Origin: JAADDG01 sp964450755 | GTDB lineage: Bacteria; Campylobacterota; Campylobacteria; Campylobacterales; JAADDG01 | Assembly: GCA_964450755.1 (NCBI GenBank) | Contig: CAYVDJ010000045.1 | Coordinates: 1 to 27,644, forward strand | Direction: 5' to 3' | Length of the DNA: 27,644 nucleotides | Shown here: piece by piece, positions 5,652 through 14,718 of the stretch | Layout: the number at the start of each line of letters is the position of its first letter | Numbering within the stretch: position 1 is the stretch's first letter | Program-made: the position numbers and the translations under genes | The notes under the pieces: generated by a model | The model's input: the letters and a program-made list of their open reading frames with translations, nothing else | Told to the model about the DNA's origin: nothing | Databases searched by the model: none

Positions 5652-8600
5652 TTACCAGTCTATCTTTTTACTTCTTCTTACAGAAATTTTTTCATCAACC
5701 GTATGTCCGAGTTTTCCCTCTCCAGCCCAGTTTGTATTTGGATTTAAAAATTTTGCCGTAAAATCAATATATGGTATGGAAGGATTGATGGCATTATATT
5801 GCAGCCATCCAGAAGGTGTCAGTCTTATCTTGTCAAGAAACGGAGCATTTGGATTTGTCAGATTGATATCCTGTGTACCGTGATCAAATGAAGGATTTAC
5901 CGTTATAGCAGTACTTCCGTCAAGTGAGACGGTATTTATGATCTGTCCGCATGAAGCGTTGTTATGATAGATGTTTTGATACCAGTTAAGCGTATCTATA
6001 CTTGTATTTCCGTCTATATGATATTTTGTTTTGTTACAGTCTTTACAGTAAACTTCATAGTAGATTTTTGTATTGATTGGGTTTATCCCCTCTATACTAT
6101 TTACGGTATTGATTCTTCCGTAATAAAATATTGTTTTTTGATTGGAGAGGACTTTTTTACCGCTTACATTGTCGCTGTCTGTTGCATTTATCTCTTTGAT
6201 CTCCAAAGATGACGGCTCCAAAACAGTGGCATTGTTTTTTTGAAATGATATTTTATAGATTTTGTCGGCAATTCCCTGTGTAAAGTTACTGTCTTTTAGT
6301 GTGGTTGTAAAATTGTTATTTAATGACGGTGCATTGAACGAACCTGCCGGTATTATGACTCCGGAGAGGTTTTTGTCACTGTACTGAAGAGAGAGGGGTG
6401 AAGACTCTTCAGAATCTATATCAAATGTGATATTTAGATTTGTATTTTTTGCATAGCAGTTTTTATCATAGTTTTTTGTAATGGTATTTGCTTTGTTTTT
6501 GGCTTTTACGCTAAGAGAGAGTTTTGCTCCCATATTTGTCAGTTGATTTGAGTAGTATGTGAAACTTCTTCCCTCTTGTGAAAGACTCCATGAAACATCA
6601 AAGTGATCGGGAATAAATGAGATCGTTTTTGATGCAGCTGTTATTTTTCTAAGAGAAGAGTTTGTATCGTCACTGTCAACCAAAGCAAATTCGCTTCCGT
6701 CTATCTCTTTTATCTCTACTTTGATACTTCCTGCTTCATTATAGTTTGAACTGATACTCAGATTTCCGTCGCTGAATTTTAAAGCGGAGGCAAATGAGAG
6801 TGAACCTTTTAAGCAGGATGCTTTTGTCTCGTTATAATCGATCATAAATGAAGTGCCGTTTGTTTCATTGTAATCAGCAGCCGATAATGGCGTCGCATCT
6901 GCCGTTAAAGCACCAAAAGAGATTGTAAAGTTCTCTTTTGCTTTTATCGGAGTGGCTGAAGAGAGATCTATTTGGAATTTATCGGCTCTTACGGCAAAAT
7001 TATCACTTGAGATAACTGCATTTCCCAAAGCGTCTGCCGTACATTCGTAACAGCCGTAGATGTGATCATAAGGCGGATTTCCCACTCCTTGTTTGGATGG
7101 AGTACATGGTTGTCCGTTGTTTACGATACATCTGTTATAAGCATTTTGTCCAAAAGCATTTTTATATTTGTTTGAACTGTTGACACATTGAGGCATTGCC
7201 TGAATGTTGCCGTTATTACTGCTATTTATAAGACACGAATCCATTATTTGATTGTAAAGATAATACAAATCAATATATTTCATTTTTATTTTTGCATTTC
7301 TGATAGCTCTGTTTATTTTGATACCGGTGTTTGTTGTTGCATGATTGTATCCGGGTAGCATTGTTGCCGTTATCGGTGTACCGGAAGCGTCTTTTAAAAT
7401 AGTGCTTTTTGTTCCTTCCTGTAAAAAAAGCAAAATGGGCATGGAAGGGATTAGAGGATTTGTAGTATAAAAGTTTCCTACACTGTTTCCTGTCGGAAGA
7501 TATACTATATCGAGAGTAAAAGGTTTGTTTACGATTTTGGTTTTTAATCCTTTTGCACTCTGATATGATCCGTTGTAACTGTCAATTGCATCAAAACTTC
7601 CGCTGTCATCATTTATAATTCTTCCCACTCCCTGAGAATCTTCTATCTCTACGGGAATCGTGGTTGAATTTACAGTTCTTGCATTTGTCAGATTGATAAA
7701 AAATCTTTTATCTCCTTCGGGAATATTGTTTCCGTGAACGGTAACGGTCAAATTGATATCTTTGATATTGTTTTGAAATGTCAAAGTTCCGCTTTTTGCA
7801 TCATAATCACTTCCTGCCGTTGCCGTATCGTTTGCAGTGGCATAATCGACTTTGATTCCTCCGCTTGAACTTGGGGCAAAATTGCTCAATGAGACAGTAA
7901 ATGAGATCGTTTTATCTTCTCCCTCATCGCCTTCGGTTACATTTGCATCGGATATTGTTATATTGTAATCATTTTGTTCTATATATATAAGATAATCTTC
8001 CACCTCACCGTCTATTGCCGTTCCTGATGGGGAGAGATTGGGTTCGGTGCTGAATCTGAATCTTGCATAACTCTCTCCGCTAGTGGCAAGGGAAGGTATA
8101 GTAATATTAAAATCGATTGTTTTGGAAGAGATATTTTTATCGGATAAGATTTTTTCTCCACTGTCTTCAAAATCTCCGTCACGGTTAAAATCTATCCATC
8201 CGCTTAGATATCCTCCTCCGGTTACGGAAGCCTGTATATCATAAGTGTTGTTTTTGTAAAGATGTTGAGCGTTTAATTCCACACCGTTTACTTTTATACC
8301 GTCTTCATCATCTTCACCGTGTGAATCGTCTCCCAAAGCATCATCACTGAAGTAGCTTGAGGGGTCGTGATCTGTTTTGGTGCCTATTTTGGTATTGTGC
8401 AAAATATAGTGTTTGGCTATACCGTAGTTACTTGGAGCATCGGAAAAATCGGTAAAAATAAATGATGCATTAGGACAGTTTGTACCGTCGTTTAACTGCG
8501 CTCTTTGGGAAGAAGACAAGAAAAACTTTTCTCCTGTATTTGGATCAAATTCAAAAAATCCTCCTCCGTAACTGTCATTTGCAAATACTCTGCCTTCATT

Positions 8601-11600
8601 ATCGACAAATACCGCATCAAAAGAGTAGTTAATATGATTTTGTCCTATATGTGTTACATTTCCGTCCGGTATTGAAATTTTTGAAAATTTTCCGTTTGGA
8701 GGAATGGCATACAGATAATTTCCCTCTTTACTGAAAGCAAAATCATAAACGATCATATGTTCACTCATAGTGATGGTTTGTATCACTTTTCTTTGGGAGA
8801 TGTCTATTTTATAGATATTTGGATCATCTTCGTTATATTTGCCTCCAACATAATAGTATCCGTTTTTATCAAAAGTTCCGCTGTAAAGCTGGTATGAAGG
8901 AAGCCCCTGCACATTTCCGAGAGAATCTACCGTTCCATTTGAATCTATTTTCAAAAGTTCTCTGCCATAAAGTCCATAGATAAAATTATCTTTAGGATTA
9001 TAACCTATTGCATTATATGTTTTATTATAATAATTTCCTATCAGATTGAAGGAAAAAGGAGTTGTTGATGTGTCGATACTGTGAAACCATATCTTGCTTC
9101 CGTCAGGCTCTCCGCTTCCCCTTTTTATGCTGCTTGAGATATACATTGTGTTATCACATGTAAAAGGAGTTTGACACTCCATTGCCCCTCTTGCTTCTCC
9201 GCTTTGATAATCTTTTCCGTCTTTTTCATAGTTGTAAATAGTTTGAATTTGTGTTGTATTTAATGCTTTATCAAAAATTTTTAACTCATCCATTTTTCCT
9301 TCAAAATCCTGACTTGAGTTAAATCCTCCGTTTATAGTGTCTTGATCCTGACCCAAAACCAAACCGTTTTCAACCAGTGTTACGGCGCCTGTTGGCATAT
9401 TTACACATCCTGACTGATTTCCGTCTATATAGATGCAGTTTTGCGCTCCCTCTCTTGTCCAGACAAGCTGATGCCAATTATCATCGGCAATATCGGGTAT
9501 CGTGATACTTTTACTCTGATCATTTAGGATTATCGGAGAAAATGTTGTCGAGTTTGAAAGCCACATCAAAATCGATTCGTAATTAGAGTTGTTTTTTGTT
9601 CCGGATACTATTGCCTGATTTCCTGTATTTGAAGTTTTGATCCAGACAGATATTGTAAAATCTTCTATACCGTTTAGAGCATTATAATCCAAAGAGATAT
9701 AATCATCAGTGCCGTTAGCACTAAAATCGGCACTTCTGCCCAGTTTTGCCAAACTTGAGGTACTCATTTCATATCCGATTCCGTCATAAGAGTTTGAAGA
9801 AGTGTCTTTTACCTCGTTGGCAGTTGAGTTGTAGGAACACTCATCAAACCGGTATTCGGCTTTCAAAGAAGCAGAAAGATTCATATCGTCGTTTATGATT
9901 GTTCCTATTGCTTCACTGTCTGAAAATACGGCATTTGAAGATATATCGGATAAAATTACCTTAAAAGTTTCATCATCTTCCACTTTTGTATCTCCGTAAA
10001 TCAAAATAGAGACTGTATAAGATGTTGTAGAACCTTCTAATGTTATGGTTTTGGAACTTGCCGCTTCATAGTCTTTATCACTTGTTTTTGCCGTAATATC
10101 CTGAGTTTCATATTTAAATGATACACCTTCTTCTCCTGGTTCTTTACTGAGAGTAACTGTAAAGTTTAGATTTTTTTCTTTATCATTTCCTTCCGTTATA
10201 TTTGCATCGGATATTGAAACGGATATTTTTTCATCTTTCATACAGCCGTATTCAGAAGTGTTATTATTGGTATCTGTTGCGGTTGCGGTTAATAAATCCC
10301 CGTTATGATAACTTACTCCCTGCGGGATGGATAGATTACAGCTGAATGTTCCGTTTGAGGAACTTTGGCATGTTCCTATATACCATTTGCCTTTTCCGTG
10401 AGGTACCAAAGTGCCGTCTCCTTCTTCTACTTCACCATTGCTGTTTCCGTCATCTTCTGCTTTATAAATCTCTATCGTATGGGTACCGCTTATTTTTTGG
10501 GTTGATTTTCCCACATATCCCTCTATATGCAGACCTCCTTCTTCCATCATTGAGGTTGATGTTATGACAGGATAGTCCATTCCTTTATTTGGTTTGCTAA
10601 GAGAGGTTGTACCGTTATTGGGATTGACACCGTCTCCGTTTATATTTCCGCTTGAGTGTGTCTGATCTATATCGATAGACAATCCCTGATTGTTGTAAAA
10701 AGAGTTTTTGGATATCAAGTTTCCTTTTCCCGATGCTATAACAACACCGGCTCCGGGATGATCTTTTATGATGTTGTATCTTACGATATTGTTGTTTCCG
10801 TATATTCTTATTCCGCCGTTTTCTCCACCGTTTGCAGGATTTGAATTTCCCTGACCGTTGGCTCTTATCGTATTGTTTTCTATAAGAACAGAGCTGTCTG
10901 CTCCCCATCCTTCTATTCCGTAAGCTTCGGCATATTCGATTCTGTTCTTTTTGATGGTGATCGTATCACCGTTACTGTCTTCATAGGTGATACCGTCTCC
11001 GTAAGGTTCATAGGCAGGATAATAAAGATAGTTATATGTAATATCACAGTGACTTGATGCCCAGATACCTGTATAGTGGATATGGGCTATGTAGTTTTTG
11101 GTTATAAGAGCATAATTGCTTTTATGATAAACAGCGTTATTGACTCTGTTTCCTGCTCCCGGATCGTTTCCGTTTGCGCGGGGACCTATAAAGTTTTGTT
11201 CTACTTTGTTGTTATCTCCCGAAGCTATCAAAACAGCCGGACTTTTATCATCATTTTCATTGTTGTTTTTAGCGGCATTATAGAGGGCTATATTTTTTAT
11301 ATTGTTATTTGAAGATTTTATGACAAGTACACCTTTTGTTACTCCATTGCCTCCGGCTGAAGCAAATTTGTCATTTGCGTTTATTTCAAATTCGGGTTTG
11401 TTAAAAGAAGGCAAAAGGGTTTCGTCTCCGCTGTCTTCCACACCGTCGTTTCCTGTACCTACTTTTCCTACTCCGCCACCTTCTCCTCCTATACTTCCTG
11501 AATTGTCATCTCTTACAGTGGTACCGTCATTTAGACTGTATGCCGTACCGTCTATAATCGTATAGTTGTCTTTTATAGTCGGCAGTGAAGAGTTCAAAAA

Positions 11601-14600
11601 GACACTCCACCATGAAGAAGAGGCGTTTTTTGCAACAGAAGGAACAAATCTCATGTGATTTGCCCCGCTTATGGCATTTGCATTTTTGATAAATTGTCTG
11701 AAACTTCCCTGTAAATTGCTTGAATCGTTGATATTTGTTACAACATTGAAACTAAATCCGAAATTTACATCGGTAACATTTTGATCCGTTATCTCTACTT
11801 TTGCCACATGTTCTATTTTCCCGAAATTTGAATAATCGTCCGACAAAGTTCCTCTGTTTCCTCCATAACAGCTTCCGGCATCTGTTCTTGTATATGTTCC
11901 GCCGGAACCGTCTGCACAAAATCCGCCTTTTGGCGCATAGGTTTGTTCCGCCCATACATCATCTATCGTATAACCGCTGTTAAATCCGGAAGACGGAGAT
12001 ATGGTATTGGCAACTACTGAAACAAAATATGTTCCGCTGTTTTGTATGGAGAAGTTGTATTTTCCGCCGTTTGCGGTTTTTTTGAAAGTTATAAATGTGT
12101 CTTGACTGTCAAGGTATCCGTTCCCGTTGTCCTGGAAAAGTTTTACTTTTGCATTATCTACCGGTTGCATATTTTGATGATCACCGAGGACATCTTCATA
12201 AATCGTACCTGATATCTCTTTTGAAGAGGCTATATCATCATTTATAATTGTTCCTGTGGCATTGGAATCCGGTATAACAACATTTGTAGGATTTGACAAA
12301 GTAACGGCAAATGTTTCATTGTCTTCCAAATCGGTATCGCCTTTGACAGTTATGGAAATGGTTGCGCTGTCATTTCCTGATGATATATTCAAATTTCCGC
12401 TTTTGGCAAAATAGTCACTTCCTGCGGTTGCGGTTATATCACTTGTAGCATAATGAAAACTTACACTCTCTCCTGAAGGTACGGATCTGTTTAGTTGTAC
12501 TGTGAAGTTCATCGTTTTTGTACCGCTGTTGCCTTCTGTAACATTTGCATCTTCTATTGTGGCTATCAGGTTTATATCTCCTCCGTTACAGGAGATTGCT
12601 TCAAAGTCGCCTGAAACGGAGTCATAATTGACTGCTTCGGTTAATGCTCCTGTGGAAGGATTTATCTTATAGATTCTGTGATTTGAGCTGAGTTCATTTT
12701 CTATATAGAGATTTCCGTCTGCCGCATAGGCAAGACCTTCGGCATCCACTATGGAAGCGGTATCGGTTAGATATGTTGTATGTCCTGTTGAGAGATCTAT
12801 ACGATAAAGTTCGGGAGTATCACTGTCATAGTCATAATCATCTGTTCCGTAAGCTTCGCCGGTAGAAGGATTTATGGCGATACTGTCTATACTTGTCGTA
12901 TCTCCGGTTATGCTTTTGGGGTAACCGCTTTTTATACTCCAGTTGTCATTTGGATCAAATGCATAGAGTTTTGAATGATACTCTTTTGCTATGACATATA
13001 GAGTTTCTTCTCCTGATGAAGGATCTATATAAAATTCCGCTCCTTCTACACTGTAAGGAAGAAGTTCCGATTTTATCTTTGTAACACTTCCGTTGTTTGG
13101 ATCTATCTGATAAAGATCAGAAGGATCACTGTCTGAATCATTATCACTTTTAAAAGCATAAACTTTTCCGTCTGTTGCCCTGTAAGCGCTTCCTTCTCCG
13201 TTAAATTCTTTTGAAAGAGAGATACTTTGTGGAGTAGGCAAAGGAGAAGCTCCGGGATTTGGATAAAAGGTTATAAGTTTTTGTCTGTCGTCTGGCAGTG
13301 CGTAACAGATACCGGTTGTACCTGCCGAATCGTCATCTTTGATCGTACCTGTTGCTTCATCATCAGCGAATGTGGCATTTGTAGGATTGGTCAGTTTTAT
13401 CTTGAATGTTTCATCACCTTCAACATCTGTATCACCTTTGATTTTTATTTTGACAGTAGCGCTTGTATCACCTGCATTCATTGTAACAGAAGAGTTTTTA
13501 TAGGTAAAATCAACTCCACTTGTTGCGCTTCCCGTATCTATCGTTTCATAATCAAAAGTTACCGTTTTACCGGAAGGAATTGCTATATCGGAAGTAATAT
13601 TAAATGTTATCTCTTTTTCTCCGCTGTCTCCTTCTGTAATATCTGCATCTGAGATTGTGATTTTGGGAGTACCGTATTCCCATCCGTTTCCATAGATTTT
13701 TAAATTGTCTATCTCATGATAGTTACAACCTCCCCCCGTTCCGGAAGAAAAAGCCAGACGAAAGTTTTTTGGTTTTGTACCCTGATGATATTTTGATGCC
13801 ATAGCATCAAAACTGTCTATAAGAGTGTACCATTTGTCTTTGTATCTTTTTAATTCTATATAGAGGTGATTATCTTTGGTACTGTCAACTGTGAGTCTGT
13901 ATTTACCGCTTTTATATAATTTCTTTTTTTGGGAATCACTTTTTTTATAGATATATCTTGCAAGTCTTGGAGATATGTTTTTTTTGTATGCCAAAAGTCT
14001 GTAACCGCTGTTTGTACTTCCTCTTATCCCCACACTGTTTGGTTTTTCATTGTGTTGTAAATCATTTTTTGAATCGGTATGACCGTTTATATCTTTTCTT
14101 CCCTCATCATTTACGGTAAATGATCCAAATTCGTCAAGACCTATACCAAGCCATGCTTTTTGAAAACCGAATTGATATTCATGAGAACCGTCAACCATCT
14201 CTATATATCCGTCGGCATATCCCAAAGAGCCTCCACTTGCTCCTACTGTTGGGTTCATTCCGACTGATGAATCAAAAAGGATGATTGATAATCCGTCAGC
14301 TCCCCATTTTCCGGCACTTTTATCCCTATAATCATTACCGTCTTCACATCCTCCGTATGCATAATAATCAAATTCCAGAGTGAATTTGTTGTTTTTTGTA
14401 GGAAATTCCCAATCAAGCGTAACGGCAGTTGAGAGATCATGTTTTCTGTTAGTCAGTCGTAATCTTTTATTTACTACTTTTGGAGTAAATCCTCCTTTGG
14501 CTTTGAGTGTTCTGTATTTTGAAGAGAGACCTTTGTCGAAATTATCGCTGAATATCGGTGTATCTGCAAAGATATCAGGAGTTAAAATCAAAAGAAAAAT

Positions 14601-14630
14601 TAATGAAAAAAGATATTTAAAATTTGGCAT
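5652..14630 (-). CDS. Giant secreted modular protein: lectin-like, Calx-beta, LamG, GEVED, MshQ-like
   Basis: This is a single unbroken 2992-residue frame. A signal peptide occupies residues 1-22 (hydrophobic, ending DIFA). Approximate domains, in order: L-type lectin-like 25-320 (GADGLSIILFD, LGIGLDEFG); Calx-beta 1, 320-432; DUF6923-like propeller 440-685 with YxID/NPxTG repeats; Calx-beta 2, 688-800; SdrD B-like 804-960; Asn-rich right-handed beta-helix 965-1335; a beta module to 1467; Calx-beta 3, 1468-1582; LamG 1584-1806; a second DUF6923-like region 1820-2050; GEVED 2064-2216; Calx-beta 4, 2219-2342; then an MshQ/DUF6701-like region 2345-2992 (FAVRADKF, FIPDHFDVSW) ending in RRSKKIDW. 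Calx-beta copies end in a GTIxNDD-type motif. No outer-membrane barrel, type I secretion repeats or LPXTG is seen. A role as a surface adhesin or matrix protein is inferred. An AGAGGA site precedes the ATG. Confidence 0.9.
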   Translation of the reverse strand: MPNFKYLFSLIFLLILTPDIFADTPIFSDNFDKGLSSKYRTLKAKGGFTPKVVNKRLRLTNRKHDLSTAVTLDWEFPTKNNKFTLEFDYYAYGGCEDGNDYRDKSAGKWGADGLSIILFDSSVGMNPTVGASGGSLGYADGYIEMVDGSHEYQFGFQKAWLGIGLDEFGSFTVNDEGRKDINGHTDSKNDLQHNEKPNSVGIRGSTNSGYRLLAYKKNISPRLARYIYKKSDSQKKKLYKSGKYRLTVDSTKDNHLYIELKRYKDKWYTLIDSFDAMASKYHQGTKPKNFRLAFSSGTGGGCNYHEIDNLKIYGNGWEYGTPKITISDADITEGDSGEKEITFNITSDIAIPSGKTVTFDYETIDTGSATSGVDFTYKNSSVTMNAGDTSATVKIKIKGDTDVEGDETFKIKLTNPTNATFADDEATGTIKDDDSAGTTGICYALPDDRQKLITFYPNPGASPLPTPQSISLSKEFNGEGSAYRATDGKVYAFKSDNDSDSDPSDLYQIDPNNGSVTKIKSELLPYSVEGAEFYIDPSSGEETLYVIAKEYHSKLYAFDPNDNWSIKSGYPKSITGDTTSIDSIAINPSTGEAYGTDDYDYDSDTPELYRIDLSTGHTTYLTDTASIVDAEGLAYAADGNLYIENELSSNHRIYKINPSTGALTEAVNYDSVSGDFEAISCNGGDINLIATIEDANVTEGNSGTKTMNFTVQLNRSVPSGESVSFHYATSDITATAGSDYFAKSGNLNISSGNDSATISITVKGDTDLEDNETFAVTLSNPTNVVIPDSNATGTIINDDIASSKEISGTIYEDVLGDHQNMQPVDNAKVKLFQDNGNGYLDSQDTFITFKKTANGGKYNFSIQNSGTYFVSVVANTISPSSGFNSGYTIDDVWAEQTYAPKGGFCADGSGGTYTRTDAGSCYGGNRGTLSDDYSNFGKIEHVAKVEITDQNVTDVNFGFSFNVVTNINDSSNLQGSFRQFIKNANAISGANHMRFVPSVAKNASSSWWSVFLNSSLPTIKDNYTIIDGTAYSLNDGTTVRDDNSGSIGGEGGGVGKVGTGNDGVEDSGDETLLPSFNKPEFEINANDKFASAGGNGVTKGVLVIKSSNNNIKNIALYNAAKNNNENDDKSPAVLIASGDNNKVEQNFIGPRANGNDPGAGNRVNNAVYHKSNYALITKNYIAHIHYTGIWASSHCDITYNYLYYPAYEPYGDGITYEDSNGDTITIKKNRIEYAEAYGIEGWGADSSVLIENNTIRANGQGNSNPANGGENGGIRIYGNNNIVRYNIIKDHPGAGVVIASGKGNLISKNSFYNNQGLSIDIDQTHSSGNINGDGVNPNNGTTSLSKPNKGMDYPVITSTSMMEEGGLHIEGYVGKSTQKISGTHTIEIYKAEDDGNSNGEVEEGDGTLVPHGKGKWYIGTCQSSSNGTFSCNLSIPQGVSYHNGDLLTATATDTNNNTSEYGCMKDEKISVSISDANITEGNDKEKNLNFTVTLSKEPGEEGVSFKYETQDITAKTSDKDYEAASSKTITLEGSTTSYTVSILIYGDTKVEDDETFKVILSDISSNAVFSDSEAIGTIINDDMNLSASLKAEYRFDECSYNSTANEVKDTSSNSYDGIGYEMSTSSLAKLGRSADFSANGTDDYISLDYNALNGIEDFTISVWIKTSNTGNQAIVSGTKNNSNYESILMWLSNSTTFSPIILNDQSKSITIPDIADDNWHQLVWTREGAQNCIYIDGNQSGCVNMPTGAVTLVENGLVLGQDQDTINGGFNSSQDFEGKMDELKIFDKALNTTQIQTIYNYEKDGKDYQSGEARGAMECQTPFTCDNTMYISSSIKRGSGEPDGSKIWFHSIDTSTTPFSFNLIGNYYNKTYNAIGYNPKDNFIYGLYGRELLKIDSNGTVDSLGNVQGLPSYQLYSGTFDKNGYYYVGGKYNEDDPNIYKIDISQRKVIQTITMSEHMIVYDFAFSKEGNYLYAIPPNGKFSKISIPDGNVTHIGQNHINYSFDAVFVDNEGRVFANDSYGGGFFEFDPNTGEKFFLSSSQRAQLNDGTNCPNASFIFTDFSDAPSNYGIAKHYILHNTKIGTKTDHDPSSYFSDDALGDDSHGEDDEDGIKVNGVELNAQHLYKNNTYDIQASVTGGGYLSGWIDFNRDGDFEDSGEKILSDKNISSKTIDFNITIPSLATSGESYARFRFSTEPNLSPSGTAIDGEVEDYLIYIEQNDYNITISDANVTEGDEGEDKTISFTVSLSNFAPSSSGGIKVDYATANDTATAGSDYDAKSGTLTFQNNIKDINLTVTVHGNNIPEGDKRFFINLTNARTVNSTTIPVEIEDSQGVGRIINDDSGSFDAIDSYNGSYQSAKGLKTKIVNKPFTLDIVYLPTGNSVGNFYTTNPLIPSMPILLFLQEGTKSTILKDASGTPITATMLPGYNHATTNTGIKINRAIRNAKIKMKYIDLYYLYNQIMDSCLINSSNNGNIQAMPQCVNSSNKYKNAFGQNAYNRCIVNNGQPCTPSKQGVGNPPYDHIYGCYECTADALGNAVISSDNFAVRADKFQIDLSSATPIKAKENFTISFGALTADATPLSAADYNETNGTSFMIDYNETKASCLKGSLSFASALKFSDGNLSISSNYNEAGSIKVEIKEIDGSEFALVDSDDTNSSLRKITAASKTISFIPDHFDVSWSLSQEGRSFTYYSNQLTNMGAKLSLSVKAKNKANTITKNYDKNCYAKNTNLNITFDIDSEESSPLSLQYSDKNLSGVIIPAGSFNAPSLNNNFTTTLKDSNFTQGIADKIYKISFQKNNATVLEPSSLEIKEINATDSDNVSGKKVLSNQKTIFYYGRINTVNSIEGINPINTKIYYEVYCKDCNKTKYHIDGNTSIDTLNWYQNIYHNNASCGQIINTVSLDGSTAITVNPSFDHGTQDINLTNPNAPFLDKIRLTPSGWLQYNAINPSIPYIDFTAKFLNPNTNWAGEGKLGHTVDEKISVRRSKKIDW

Positions 14631-14647
14631 ATTTTATCCTCTGTCAG

Positions 14648-14677
14648 GTTTAAAAAGGTGCATACGGTATGCACCTT
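14648..14677 (-). terminator. Palindromic hairpin with U-run between amrS and the giant gene
   Basis: AAGGTGCATAC (14655-14665) and GTATGCACCTT (14667-14677) are perfect inverted repeats around a single base. On the minus strand the hairpin is followed by TTTTTAAA, as in a rho-independent terminator for amrS. It ends only 24 bases before the giant gene's ATG, too close for a complete promoter in between. Candidate minus-strand -10 boxes (GATAAT at 14682-14687, TATAAA at 14699-14704) lie upstream of it. It may therefore be an attenuator in the giant gene's leader, or an operator over its start site. Confidence 0.6.
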
Positions 14678-14718
14678 ACGCATTATCTGTAAATCGGTTT
14701 TATAGAGGATTTTTTAAG

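Noticed and set aside
10615..10908. Minus-strand basic Lys/Arg-rich open frame inside the giant gene
   Set aside because: It is an out-of-frame shadow in the Asn-rich beta-helix region; it has no ribosome binding site and the main frame is intact.
7605..13670. Repeated Calx-beta coding segments as possible recombination hot spots or tandem DNA repeats
   Set aside because: The four copies are similar only at the protein level and diverged in DNA; no long near-identical nucleotide repeats were seen by eye.
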